A DNA stretch of 64,000 bases from Flavobacterium piscis (lineage in GTDB: Bacteria > Bacteroidota > Bacteroidia > Flavobacteriales > Flavobacteriaceae), in contig NZ_LVEN01000042.1 in the NCBI RefSeq assembly GCF_001686925.1, positions 429,471 to 493,470 of the forward strand, in the 5' to 3' direction. Numbering within the stretch: the first letter of the stretch is position 1; each line of letters opens with the position of its first letter. Position numbers and translations under genes: made by a program. Of the stretch, positions 35,362-43,035 are shown one piece after another. Below the pieces are notes generated by a model that saw only the letters and a program-made list of their open reading frames with translations, did no database searches and had not been told where the DNA came from.

Positions 35362-36234
35362 ATGGAAACACTTTCTAATTTTCAATATAAGAAACTTTTT
35401 CTTCCTAATATTACAGAAAAAATACTTTCTAATAATGCCGATATACAGCTTTACAGGCTCGAAGATTATCTAAAAGGTATTCTTATGCCCGTAGTTCCAT
35501 ACCGTACCACTTTTAATTTTGTTCTGTTTATCACCAACGGACATATTAAACAATATCTGGAGAATAAAGAATATAATGTAGAAAAAGGAAATGTTATTTT
35601 TATCAAACAAGGAACAATTACAGCGACCATAGAATTATCAGATGATGCCGAAGGTTTTTTCTTAGCCTATGAAAATAATATTGTATCCGAACAGGAATTA
35701 CCCAAACATAAAACCAGCATTTTTTTTATGCCTCCTTTCCTAAATTTGGATAGTCTTACTTACGAAACAATTAAACAATTGCTTACCATTATGGAGCAGG
35801 AGTTATGGCTTAATGAATTGAATTTAAACGAGATAATTATTACTATGCTTCATCTTATTTTGGTGAAAATATTAAGTACAGATACTAATAGTCATCATAA
35901 ATCAGCTACTCGTCCCATGGAGTTGTCTCTTCAGTTTCGGGATATTCTGTTCAAGTATCACAGAGATGAAAAAAGAGTAACATTTTATGCCGATAAACTA
36001 TCTGTTACAGAAAATTACCTTAATAAATGTGTGAAAAATATAACTCAGAAATCACCCAAACAATGGATCAACGAAATGGATATCAATTACAGCAAAGCGC
36101 TTCTTCAGTCCAGTAAAGATATTGCTGAAATTGCTTACCAGCTTAATTTTCACACAGCTTCACATTTTACGCAACTTTTTAAGAAAATTACAGGAATCAC
36201 CCCTAAAGAATATAGAATACAATTTTTTAAATAA
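35362..36234 (+). CDS. AraC family transcriptional regulator of the urea island
   Basis: A 290-aa regulator with an N-terminal sensor part (VPYRTTFNFVLFITNGHIKQYLENKEYNVEKGNVIFIKQGTI, cupin-like) and a C-terminal AraC-type double helix-turn-helix (VTFYADKLSVTENYLNKCVKNITQKSPKQWINEMDINYSK and IAEIAYQLNFHTASHFTQLFKKITGITPKEYR). It is the last protein gene before the tRNA boundary, 47 bp after the TonB receptor. It is a candidate local regulator of the urea genes, by analogy with UreR of enterobacteria, which is also AraC-type; that link is inferred. Confidence 0.85.
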   Translation: METLSNFQYKKLFLPNITEKILSNNADIQLYRLEDYLKGILMPVVPYRTTFNFVLFITNGHIKQYLENKEYNVEKGNVIFIKQGTITATIELSDDAEGFFLAYENNIVSEQELPKHKTSIFFMPPFLNLDSLTYETIKQLLTIMEQELWLNELNLNEIIITMLHLILVKILSTDTNSHHKSATRPMELSLQFRDILFKYHRDEKRVTFYADKLSVTENYLNKCVKNITQKSPKQWINEMDINYSKALLQSSKDIAEIAYQLNFHTASHFTQLFKKITGITPKEYRIQFFK

Positions 36235-36302
36235 AATGATATTCTCCTGGTAAAAACCTATCCTGCTAATACTATATTCAAAAAATAATTTAATACAAAA
36301 CA

Positions 36303-36332
36303 AAAAAAAACACTCGTTTCGAGTGTTTTTTT
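36303..36332 (-). terminator. terminator of tRNA-Leu
   Basis: Stem CACTCG/CGAGTG with GAAA-type loop and flanking A and T runs, directly after the tRNA-Leu 3' end on the minus strand. Confidence 0.85.
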
Positions 36333-36333
36333 G

Positions 36334-36416
36334 TGACCACGGTGGGATTTGAACCCACACGCCCTTACGAGCACCACCCCCTCAAGATGGCAAGTCTACC
36401 GTTTCTCCACGTGGCC
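36334..36416 (-). tRNA. tRNA-Leu(GAG)
   Basis: 83-nt type II tRNA with a long variable arm: acceptor GGCCACG/CGTGGTC, anticodon stem CCATC/GGTGG with loop TTGAGGG (anticodon GAG), variable arm TGCTCGTAAGGGCG, T arm GTGGG-TTCAAAT-CCCAC, discriminator A. CCA is not encoded. Confidence 0.95.
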
Positions 36417-36422
36417 TAAAAT

Positions 36423-36457
36423 AAAAAAAGGTCAAGTAAATAAATACTCGACCTTTT
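36423..36457 (-). terminator. terminator-like hairpin after tRNA-Lys copy B1
   Basis: Nearly the same hairpin as at 21971-22005, with one mismatch in the stem (TACTCGACC for TACTTGACC). Confidence 0.75.
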
Positions 36458-36458
36458 G

Positions 36459-36531
36459 TGACCCGACTGGGGCTCGAACCCAGGACCCCATCATTAAAAG
36501 TGATGTGCTCTACCAACTGAGCTATCGAGTC
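36459..36531 (-). tRNA. tRNA-Lys(TTT), copy B1
   Basis: 73 nt, identical to the copy at 22007-22079. Lies between tRNA-Leu and copy B2 in a three-gene minus-strand cluster. Confidence 0.97.
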
Positions 36532-36570
36532 ATGCTATCAAGAAAAGTATTTTGTAAATCACAAATTTTG

Positions 36571-36643
36571 TGACCCGACTGGGGCTCGAACCCAGGACCC
36601 CATCATTAAAAGTGATGTGCTCTACCAACTGAGCTATCGAGTC
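36571..36643 (-). tRNA. tRNA-Lys(TTT), copy B2
   Basis: 73 nt, identical to the other two tRNA-Lys genes. Its upstream 45 bp (36644-36690) nearly match those upstream of copy A. First gene of the Lys-Lys-Leu transcript. Confidence 0.97.
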
Positions 36644-36667
36644 ATATTCTTTCCTTGAATGCGGGTG

Positions 36668-36675
36668 CAAATATA
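36668..36675 (-). promoter_or_regulatory. promoter -7 box of the tRNA Lys-Lys-Leu cluster (TATATTTG)
   Basis: Perfect TAnnTTTG in the same place relative to the tRNA as in copy A. Confidence 0.7.
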
Positions 36676-36711
36676 AGGAGTTATTTTTGATATTTGCAAG
36701 CTTATTTATTA

Positions 36712-36719
36712 TAAATTTG
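36712..36719 (+). promoter_or_regulatory. aroK promoter -7 box (TAAATTTG)
   Basis: Perfect TAnnTTTG, about 45 nt leader before the aroK ATG; back to back with the tRNA promoter. Confidence 0.6.
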
Positions 36720-36770
36720 TCTTTTTTTAATCAAAATTTACAACACCTTAATTTTTAGGTTCTTATTAAA

Positions 36771-37289
36771 ATGAAAAAGATTATATTATTAGGATATATG
36801 GGCTGCGGAAAGTCAACAATTGCCCAAAACTTGTCAAAAATTACAAATATTCCGTTTCTGGATTTAGATAAATGTATCGAAAATAAAGCAAATTTATCGA
36901 TAAACGAGATTTTCGAGCAGTTTGGAGAGATCCATTTTAGAAAACTAGAACACGAAATGTTGCTGGAATTACTTCAGTCTTCAGAAAACAGCATCATAGG
37001 CTTAGGCGGAGGAACGCCTTGTTATGCCAATAATCATGAATTATTAAAAAGAGATGATGTTACTTCGATTTATTTAAAAGCTTCAATAGACACTTTATAT
37101 AATAGATTAATTCATAACAAAAGCAAACGTCCGCTAATTGCTAATATGAATGAAGAGGAAATGAGAGAGTTTATCGCAAAGCATTTGTTCGACAGAAGCT
37201 ATTATTATAATCACGCGCAACATAAAGTTTCGGTTGATAATAAAGCTGTCGATGAAACAGTTCAGGATATTCTGGAAATCTTAGCTTAA
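36771..37289 (+). CDS. aroK: shikimate kinase
   Basis: A 172-aa enzyme that phosphorylates shikimate at the 3-position in aromatic amino-acid synthesis. P-loop GYMGCGKST (residues 8-16), shikimate-binding DLDKCIE with the conserved Asp, GLGGGTP (shikimate-contacting GGG), and the lid/adenine motif RPL. Standard length, cytosolic. It converges on the phosphoribosyltransferase gene with a 9-bp overlap of 3' ends. Confidence 0.95.
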   Translation: MKKIILLGYMGCGKSTIAQNLSKITNIPFLDLDKCIENKANLSINEIFEQFGEIHFRKLEHEMLLELLQSSENSIIGLGGGTPCYANNHELLKRDDVTSIYLKASIDTLYNRLIHNKSKRPLIANMNEEEMREFIAKHLFDRSYYYNHAQHKVSVDNKAVDETVQDILEILA

Positions 37290-37781
37290 AAAAGCATAAT
37301 TATCACCGTTGTCATCAAAAACAACCTGAACATGCTCTAATAAAGAGGTAGATAACGAAATTCCTTTAAAATCGGCCTTTACAGGATATTTTTTATGATT
37401 TCGATCTACAAGCACTGCTGTTTTGAATTTCTTTAACGGAACGTCTAAGAAATGACGAACAGCATAAATTAAAGTAGTCCCTGAATTTAAGACGTCGTCT
37501 ACAAGTACCAATCCTTTGTTTTCGTATTCTTCTTTTGTTAAAGAAGTCTGTATAGGCAACTGCGGATTTTGTTTGTCGACTTTCACTTCGCAAAGAGAAA
37601 CCTTAAGTGTCGAAATTGTACTTAGTGCCAAAGCAATTTTTTGCGCAAAAATAGATCCGTTAGATGCGATTCCGGCAATAACAACTTCTTCTTCGTCAAC
37701 AAATGTTTCGTATATCTGATAGGCGATACGTTTTATTTTATGTTCGATTTCCTGATTTGTTAAGATGATGTTTTTGCTCAT
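37281..37781 (-). CDS. phosphoribosyltransferase (PyrR-like)
   Basis: A 166-aa type I phosphoribosyltransferase fold. The PRPP-binding motif is VLVDDVLNSGTTLIYAV with the two acidic residues, and the hood and flexible loop regions resemble PyrR/uracil phosphoribosyltransferase-like proteins of Bacteroidota. Whether it makes UMP, purine nucleotides or acts as an RNA-binding regulator cannot be settled from sequence. Its start codon has only a weak upstream box (TATTTTAG). Confidence 0.85.
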   Translation of the reverse strand: MSKNIILTNQEIEHKIKRIAYQIYETFVDEEEVVIAGIASNGSIFAQKIALALSTISTLKVSLCEVKVDKQNPQLPIQTSLTKEEYENKGLVLVDDVLNSGTTLIYAVRHFLDVPLKKFKTAVLVDRNHKKYPVKADFKGISLSTSLLEHVQVVFDDNGDNYAFLS

Positions 37782-37878
37782 GATTTATTTTTTTGCTAAA
37801 ATACAACTAGAATTTTAGATATTAGAATTTAGATTTCAGATTTTTTGATTGGAATTTGGGATTTGTAAAATTTGGAAT

Positions 37879-38268
37879 TTACTCAGTTTCTTCATCATCA
37901 ATAATATCATTTCCGTATTCGTCGATATCTCTTCTGTCTTTTTTAGTTGGTCTTCCGGTTCCGGTTTTGCGATAATGCTCTTTAGATAGTTTTAATAATT
38001 CTAAATGTGCATAAGCTTCAGCTGGTGTTTCATTTTTTCTATATATATCTACCAGTTTTGCACCAACACGGCTTTCAGGAATATCGAGAACCGTTATAAT
38101 TTGTGTGATCTGATCTTTTCTAAAAGTGATTTTATCGGTTGGAAAAACTTCTTTCGAGGGTTTGGCAACCTGCCCATTTACTGTAACATGGTTCTTTTTG
38201 CAAGCTTCAGTAACCATATTTCTGGTTTTGTAATAACGTACGCACCATAAGTATTTATCTATTCGCAT
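37879..38268 (-). CDS. S4-domain RNA-binding protein (HslR-like)
   Basis: A 129-aa protein with one S4 RNA-binding domain at the N-terminus: MRIDKYLWCVRYYKTRNMVTEACKKNHVTVNGQVAKPSKEV, as in HslR, which binds stalled 50S subunits carrying peptidyl-tRNA. I begin at the ATG at 38268 because homology starts at MRIDKYLW; the open frame extends 15 codons further but that part is not conserved-looking. The C-terminal 40 residues are basic then acidic (KKDRRDIDEYGNDIIDDEETE). Confidence 0.88.
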   Translation of the reverse strand: MRIDKYLWCVRYYKTRNMVTEACKKNHVTVNGQVAKPSKEVFPTDKITFRKDQITQIITVLDIPESRVGAKLVDIYRKNETPAEAYAHLELLKLSKEHYRKTGTGRPTKKDRRDIDEYGNDIIDDEETE

Positions 38269-38347
38269 AATTTTTCTAAATTCAAAGTTAAATTCTTTAC
38301 AAAAATAAATCAATATTGTATCTTGCGCACTTAAAAAATTAACAATA

Positions 38348-39502
38348 ATGAATAAATTTAAATATTATTTTATTTTATTACTTGCAGGAATAGCGATTGT
38401 GTCTTGTAATAAAAGTGATGATGACGATGTTGTGACTGTGCCTCTAAGGGACTATAAAGAACAATACAAAGCAGATAATGATTCTATTGTTAAGTATTTA
38501 AAGACTAATTATATTAAGGAAGTAACTCCTAATTTTGATATCGTAATAGAAAAAATTCCTGCAGGAGGAACAGAAGTTTCCATTTGGGATCAAAAGGAAT
38601 ATCCTTTGCAAACAAGAAAGGTTTATAGTAATGATGTTACTTATGAAGTGTATTTTTTAACTTTAAGACAAGGAACAGGAAGTGCTCCTATGAATACAGA
38701 TAGAATTGTTGCTTCTTACACAGGTAATTTTTTGAATGGAAAAGTATTTGATAGTTCTTATGGAAATGCAGAGACTTTTAACTTATTTGCATATTCACCT
38801 GAAGGTAGTGTGATCGAGGGTTGGTCAGAGATTTTTCCTCAGTTTAAAACTGGTACTTCTAAAACAGATGTAGCGACGGGTGTTATTAGTTATGATAATT
38901 ATGGTGCGGGAGTTATGTTTTTGCCGTCAGGATTAGGTTATTATGCCGGTACTGTAGGTAGTGATGGTCCTGCATATTCTTGCCTAGTGTTTAGTTTTAA
39001 GTTGTTTGATTTGCAAAGAATGGATAATGAATATAGTATTTCTTCGTCGACCGGAGGAATTGTTATTCTTGGAGATGGTGTTCCTGATTATTTGGAAGAT
39101 GTAAATGGTGACGGTTATGTTTATGATTTTAGAAATACAACTAAATATCCGAAACCGCCAACTGATTTAATTGATGATACAGATGGAGATGGAATAGCTG
39201 ATTTTGTTGATTTTGATGATGATGGTGATGGTTTTACTACAAGATTCGAAATTACAAAACCAACAAATCAAATAGGTATAGTTAAAGTTGGTGATGTTTA
39301 TATAAATTACGGAACCGGATTTTATTATCCTTGGGATGCTAGAGAAGATAATCCTGCTACGCCAAATACAAATGAATTTGAGCCTAGAGGAATTCCTAGA
39401 AAACCAACAGGGGCGAATGGAACTTTTGTACCTGAAGACTATACGGCTTCAGGACGATTAAGAATTCATCTTGATAAAACATATCCAATTAAAAAGAATT
39501 GA
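38348..39502 (+). CDS. FKBP-type peptidyl-prolyl isomerase lipoprotein with Ca-binding repeats
   Basis: A 384-aa surface or periplasmic lipoprotein (signal MNKFKYYFILLLAGIAIVSC, lipobox IVSC). An FKBP domain lies at about residues 95-215 (VIEGWSEIFPQFKTG, VMFLPSGLGYY), preceded by a Bacteroidota-type leader helix. From residue 240 there are Asp/Gly-rich segments (DVNGDGYV, DDTDGDGIADFVDFDDDGDGFTT) typical of thrombospondin type 3/EF-hand calcium sites. It resembles the GldI-like FKBP lipoproteins of flavobacteria but is longer; a gliding role should not be assumed. A strong terminator follows. Confidence 0.85.
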   Translation: MNKFKYYFILLLAGIAIVSCNKSDDDDVVTVPLRDYKEQYKADNDSIVKYLKTNYIKEVTPNFDIVIEKIPAGGTEVSIWDQKEYPLQTRKVYSNDVTYEVYFLTLRQGTGSAPMNTDRIVASYTGNFLNGKVFDSSYGNAETFNLFAYSPEGSVIEGWSEIFPQFKTGTSKTDVATGVISYDNYGAGVMFLPSGLGYYAGTVGSDGPAYSCLVFSFKLFDLQRMDNEYSISSSTGGIVILGDGVPDYLEDVNGDGYVYDFRNTTKYPKPPTDLIDDTDGDGIADFVDFDDDGDGFTTRFEITKPTNQIGIVKVGDVYINYGTGFYYPWDAREDNPATPNTNEFEPRGIPRKPTGANGTFVPEDYTASGRLRIHLDKTYPIKKN

Positions 39503-39523
39503 CTTTTTGATTGATAATAAACT

Positions 39524-39555
39524 AAAACCTCGAAAGTGATTTCGGGGTTTTTTTT
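39524..39555 (+). terminator. terminator of the FKBP lipoprotein gene
   Basis: Stem AAAACCTCGAAA/TTTCGGGGTTTT, tetraloop GTGA, then a T-run. Almost the same hairpin recurs at 40053-40082. Confidence 0.88.
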
Positions 39556-39647
39556 GTGTTCAAAAATTTCTCTTGTACTGAAAAGTGCAGTTTTTTGGAA
39601 TTAATTTATTGACTTGTAGTGGTTTATTTAGAAAATAATTTACCGTT

Positions 39648-39692
39648 TTACGTTTTCCCGTAATGAATATCTGAATCATAATGGTAGATTTG
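39648..39692 (+). promoter_or_regulatory. inverted-repeat operator plus -7 box
   Basis: TTACGTTTTCCCGTAA (39648-39663), then exactly 21 bp, then TAGATTTG (39685-39692). The same arrangement, with TTACGGGATTCCGTAA, precedes the small membrane-protein gene at 54195. A candidate activator site near -41. Confidence 0.6.
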
Positions 39693-39717
39693 TAAGAGTA
39701 ATGATCAAATCGTAAAA

Positions 39718-39789
39718 ATGAAATTAACAAAAGTTCTTGAGGACTTCTTGAAATTAAAGATTAGTGAGGAGTATTTGGCCAGTTGTTAG
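39718..39789 (+). CDS. small ORF or truncated gene behind the operator
   Basis: A 23-codon frame, MKLTKVLEDFLKLKISEEYLASC, begins 25 bp after the TAGATTTG box. After the stop, another frame continues as GQLLDAYCDIDHV, which would join smoothly to EEYLA, so this may be a frameshifted or decayed small protein gene. No further gene is seen in 39790-40052. The promoter is better supported than the product. Confidence 0.4.
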   Translation: MKLTKVLEDFLKLKISEEYLASC

Positions 39790-40052
39790 ATGCTTATTGC
39801 GATATAGATCATGTTTGATAAATAAGAGGCTGCAAAATAGAAACAAACGATGAGTCTAATAAGAGTAGTAGTGATTTCTGTCAACTTATACTTGTGATGC
39901 TTTGGGGAGCATCATCAAATATTAGTTCAGTCTCTTGATACAAGAAATCAAATTTGTCTGATATTGAATTTTGTTATTTCAGTTTCGAGTCCGGCAGCTT
40001 TGTTTCTATTGATCTGCTTTTTTATGCTAATATTTGGTATTGGTATAAAAGT

Positions 40053-40082
40053 AAAAACCCCGAAAGTGATTTCGGGGTTTTT
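40053..40082 (-). terminator. terminator of the transketolase genes
   Basis: Stem AAAAACCCCGAAA/TTTCGGGGTTTTT with GTGA loop; works on the minus strand after the transketolase stop. Nearly identical to 39524-39555. Confidence 0.88.
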
Positions 40083-40107
40083 GATATAAAGTAAGAAAAT
40101 CTAAAAA

Positions 40108-41061
40108 TTATTTTCTTTTGATTACTCTTTCTACAGCTTCAACAATCGCTTGGTTGTTCAATTTGTATTTTTCCATTAATTGCTCTGGAGTTCCAGATTC
40201 ACCAAAACTATCGTTTACAGCAACAAACTCTTGTGGAGCAGGATTGTTTAAAGCTAACACTCTTGAAACGCTTTCTCCAAGACCTCCAAGAATATTGTGC
40301 TCTTCTGCAGTTACAACACATTTAGTTTTTGCCAATGATTTTAGAATCGCTTCTTCGTCAAGAGGTTTAATAGTGTGAATGTTGATTACTTCAGCAGAAA
40401 TTCCTTTTGCTTCTAATGCTTCTGCAGCGATAAGAGCTTCCCAAACTAAGTGTCCTGTTGCAACAATAGTTACATCAGTTCCTTCGTTTAATAAAATTGC
40501 TTTTCCAATTACGAAAGGTTCGTCAGCTGGCATAAAGTTAGGCACAACCGGACGTCCGAAACGTAAATAAGCAGGACCATGATGATCTGCTAATGCTAAT
40601 GTAGCCGCTTTAGTCTGATTGTAATCGCAAGTATTAATTACAGTCATTCCAGGTAACATCTTCATTAAGCCAATATCTTCAAGGATTTGGTGTGTTGCTC
40701 CGTCTTCTCCTAATGTTAAACCTGCGTGAGATGCACAAATTTTCACGTTTTTATCAGAGTAAGCAACAGATTGACGAATTTGATCGTAAACTCTTCCTGT
40801 AGAGAAGTTGGCAAAAGTTCCTGTAAAAGGAATTTTTCCTCCAATTGTTAAACCTGCAGCGATACCAATCATATTAGCTTCTGCAATACCAATTTGGAAA
40901 AAACGCTCCGGGTGATTTTTTTTGAAATCATCAAATTTTAATGATCCAATTAAATCAGCACAAAGTGCTACTACTTTTTCGTTTTTTTGACCTAGTTCAG
41001 TCATTCCCGCTCCAAAACCTGAACGAGTATCTTTACTTCCTGTATTTGTATATTTTTTCAT
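40108..41061 (-). CDS. transketolase, C-terminal half
   Basis: A 317-aa subunit carrying the pyrimidine-binding and C-terminal domains of transketolase (SGFGAGMTELGQKNEKVVALCADLIGSLKFDDFKKNHPERFFQIGIAEANMIGIAAGL; HAGLTLGEDGATHQ). With the N-terminal subunit it forms the complete thiamine-diphosphate enzyme of the pentose phosphate pathway. Split transketolases are normal in Bacteroidota and some other bacteria, so this is not a broken gene. The halves are separated by 75 bp of word-like repeats. Confidence 0.95.
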   Translation of the reverse strand: MKKYTNTGSKDTRSGFGAGMTELGQKNEKVVALCADLIGSLKFDDFKKNHPERFFQIGIAEANMIGIAAGLTIGGKIPFTGTFANFSTGRVYDQIRQSVAYSDKNVKICASHAGLTLGEDGATHQILEDIGLMKMLPGMTVINTCDYNQTKAATLALADHHGPAYLRFGRPVVPNFMPADEPFVIGKAILLNEGTDVTIVATGHLVWEALIAAEALEAKGISAEVINIHTIKPLDEEAILKSLAKTKCVVTAEEHNILGGLGESVSRVLALNNPAPQEFVAVNDSFGESGTPEQLMEKYKLNNQAIVEAVERVIKRK

Positions 41062-41136
41062 TTTTGTCTTTTTGCTGTACGCAATAGGCTGTAGGCAATA
41101 GGCATAAAGCTTACTGCTTAAAGCTTATAGCTTTTT
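41062..41136. repeat. short-word repeat between transketolase halves
   Basis: GCAATAGGC, TGTAGGCAATAGGC and AAGCTTACTGCTTAAAGCTTATAGC occur in loose tandem. It does not interrupt either gene. Confidence 0.6.
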
Positions 41137-41988
41137 TTAGTAATCGATTTGATCTGCAGAATAGTTTTGAGCCAAAGCACTTTCTAATTGGTCATTGTTA
41201 GGTGCTTTACCATGCCATGCGTGAGTGTGCATCATAAAATCAACTCCGTTACCCATTTCAGTATATAGTAAAATACAAACTGGTTTTCCTTTTCCTGTTC
41301 TTGATTTTGCATCTGTTAAACCTGCAATGATAGCATCGATATTGTTTCCTTCTTTAATTTCAAGAACGTCCCAGTCAAAAGCTTCAAATTTTGCACGGAT
41401 ACTTCCCATTGCTAAAACTTCGTCAGTTGTACCATCAATTTGTTTTCCGTTAACGTCAACAGTTGCAATAAGGTTGTCTACTTTTTTAGCAGAAGCATAC
41501 ATGATCGCTTCCCAGTTTTGACCTTCTTGTAATTCACCATCTCCGTGTAAAGTATAGATTAAGTGATTATCACCGTTTAATTTTTTTGCTTGTGCAGCAC
41601 CAAGAGCTACAGATAAACCTTGTCCTAATGAACCAGAAGCCATACGAATTCCAGGCAATCCTTCGTGAGTTGTTGGGTGCCCTTGTAAACGAGAGTTTAA
41701 TAATCTAAAAGTTGCAAGTTCTGAAACAGGGAAATAACCGCTACGTGCTAGTACGCTATAAAATACAGGAGAAATGTGTCCGTTTGAAAGGAAGAAAATG
41801 TCTTCTCCAATTCCGTCCATATCAAAACCTTCTTTACGCTCCATAATGTTTTGGTATAGAGTTACCAAAAATTCAGTACAACCTAGTGAACCACCTGGGT
41901 GACCTGAGTTGACAGCATGTACCATTCGAAGAATATCTCTTCTTACTTGGATAGTTAAATCGCTTAATTGTTGTGTGTTAGGCTTCAT
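41137..41988 (-). CDS. transketolase, N-terminal half
   Basis: A 283-aa subunit with the thiamine-diphosphate pyrophosphate-binding domain: HPGGSLGCTEFLVTLY, GSLGQGLSVALGAAQAKKL, HGDGELQEGQNWEA (the GDG...N ThDP motif) and VDVNGKQIDG. Pairs with the downstream C-terminal half. First gene of the unit; a well-formed promoter lies 26 bp upstream. Confidence 0.95.
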   Translation of the reverse strand: MKPNTQQLSDLTIQVRRDILRMVHAVNSGHPGGSLGCTEFLVTLYQNIMERKEGFDMDGIGEDIFFLSNGHISPVFYSVLARSGYFPVSELATFRLLNSRLQGHPTTHEGLPGIRMASGSLGQGLSVALGAAQAKKLNGDNHLIYTLHGDGELQEGQNWEAIMYASAKKVDNLIATVDVNGKQIDGTTDEVLAMGSIRAKFEAFDWDVLEIKEGNNIDAIIAGLTDAKSRTGKGKPVCILLYTEMGNGVDFMMHTHAWHGKAPNNDQLESALAQNYSADQIDY

Positions 41989-42013
41989 TTTATGTGTAAA
42001 AGTTAAACTGGTG

Positions 42014-42045
42014 CAAAAGTAATTTTTATTTTGCGGGCTGACAAA
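42014..42045 (-). promoter_or_regulatory. transketolase promoter (TTTG-N20-TACTTTTG)
   Basis: On the minus strand TTTG (42045-42042) and TACTTTTG (42021-42014) are 20 bp apart, the textbook Bacteroidota -33/-7 layout. Confidence 0.75.
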
Positions 42046-42331
42046 TGATTTTTGGGTTTAGTTTGCTGAAATTGTTAAATTTTGAACCTTTTTTTGTTGA
42101 TTTAGAAAAAAAAGAAAACTTCTTGAAAGAAAAAAGTTTGTTAGAAGTTGAAACGATTAAAATCATTTGAAAAAAAATCCAAATATCAATCCACTTTTTT
42201 GTTGAAAAAAATAACATTTTGCATAAAAAATGCCACAGATTACAAGATTAAATTGATTTAGAAAAATCTATTAACTTGAAATCTGTGGCAAAAATCTATT
42301 GTAATTCTTGTAATTTGGGACAAAAAAGGGC

Positions 42332-42655
42332 TTATTCCGTATCGCCTTCGCTATAAAAATTATTTTCTTCATCTTCAGAACCAATTTCTTCCTGCTCATC
42401 ATCAAGTTCTGAGCCTGGAATATCTAAATCGTTTCCGAGTTTGTCACTATTTTGTTTCCATTCATTGTCGTTGTTATCGTTTTGAATGACTGTTCTTTCA
42501 CCTGAAATCCCTTCCGGATCGATGTCTTCCAGTTTTTCTTCCTGATTGTAAATGTCTTCGTTTGCAGGATAATCTAAATTTTCAAGATTTTTTTCAATCT
42601 GATCATCTTTAATTTGATCTAAATCTACGGGAGTTTTTTCTTCTGAATTTATCAT
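42332..42655 (-). CDS. small acidic hypothetical protein
   Basis: A 107-aa very acidic protein with no membrane segment or signal peptide, rich in Asp, Glu and Asn (e.g. EKLEDIDPEGISGERTVIQNDNNDNEW, ELDDEQEEIGSEDEE), probably mostly disordered. I recognise it only as a type of conserved flavobacterial protein without known function. It stands alone on the minus strand, divergent from the structured repeat and tgt. Confidence 0.65.
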   Translation of the reverse strand: MINSEEKTPVDLDQIKDDQIEKNLENLDYPANEDIYNQEEKLEDIDPEGISGERTVIQNDNNDNEWKQNSDKLGNDLDIPGSELDDEQEEIGSEDEENNFYSEGDTE

Positions 42656-42762
42656 GATGACTATATTTTAATTGTTATAAATTTCATTTTAATGTAGGAT
42701 TAAAGTTAAGAAACTAATGTGCGTGGTATGTTACATTTTGATAATGCGATTGTTGTAACTTT

Positions 42763-42770
42763 TACATTTG
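42763..42770 (+). promoter_or_regulatory. -7 box (TACATTTG) before structured repeat copy 2
   Basis: Perfect TAnnTTTG about 30 bp upstream of the repeat at 42801; a second near-match CATATTTG at 42793-42800 abuts it. Either could transcribe the repeat as an RNA. Confidence 0.45.
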
Positions 42771-42800
42771 TGTTATTTATCGAAAAGCTGCTGCATATTT

Positions 42801-42886
42801 GCGTTAGGGATAGAAGTGAAAAGCCCGGAGCCTGACGAAGGAAGTGCGAGGACTTGTAGCGAATAGCCCGACCGAAGGGAACGCCC
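42801..42886 (+). ncRNA. candidate structured RNA / dispersed repeat, copy 2
   Basis: GC-rich island in AT-rich DNA reading GGGATAGAAGTGAAAAGCCC, then GACGAAGGAAGTGCGAGGAC, TTGTAGCGAATAGCCC, GGGAACGCCC. Words shared with copies at 7309 and 63561 (GATAGAAG-GG, TTGTAGC-GATAGC, GGAAAC) suggest one family. It is reminiscent of Bacteroidota-specific structured RNAs such as Flavo-1, which I cannot confirm without a covariance search. No ORF fits. The rest of 42656-43035 holds only promoters. Confidence 0.45.
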
Positions 42887-43007
42887 AAAAAGAATAAATT
42901 CCAATTTTTGTAAATTCCAAATTTCAAACTTTTAGGCAAGTAAAAATCATTATCTAATTATATAATCGACAAATTATCTAATTAATTAAATTTTCCTCAA
43001 ATTAACC

Positions 43008-43015
43008 TATCTTTG
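43008..43015 (+). promoter_or_regulatory. tgt promoter -7 box (TATCTTTG)
   Basis: Perfect TAnnTTTG 20 bp before the tgt ATG. Confidence 0.65.
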
Positions 43016-43035
43016 CCGACTGAAAAAAGAAACAG

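Noticed and set aside
22007..36643. Integrative element or prophage
   Set aside because: No integrase, relaxase, transposase or phage gene was found between the tRNA copies; only the tRNA duplication supports mobility.
40108..41988. Transketolase as a gene broken in two
   Set aside because: Both halves are complete domains with their own starts; split transketolases are normal in this group.
42706..42939. 77-aa open frame on the minus strand
   Set aside because: It is the antisense reading of the GC-rich structured repeat and has no protein-like features.
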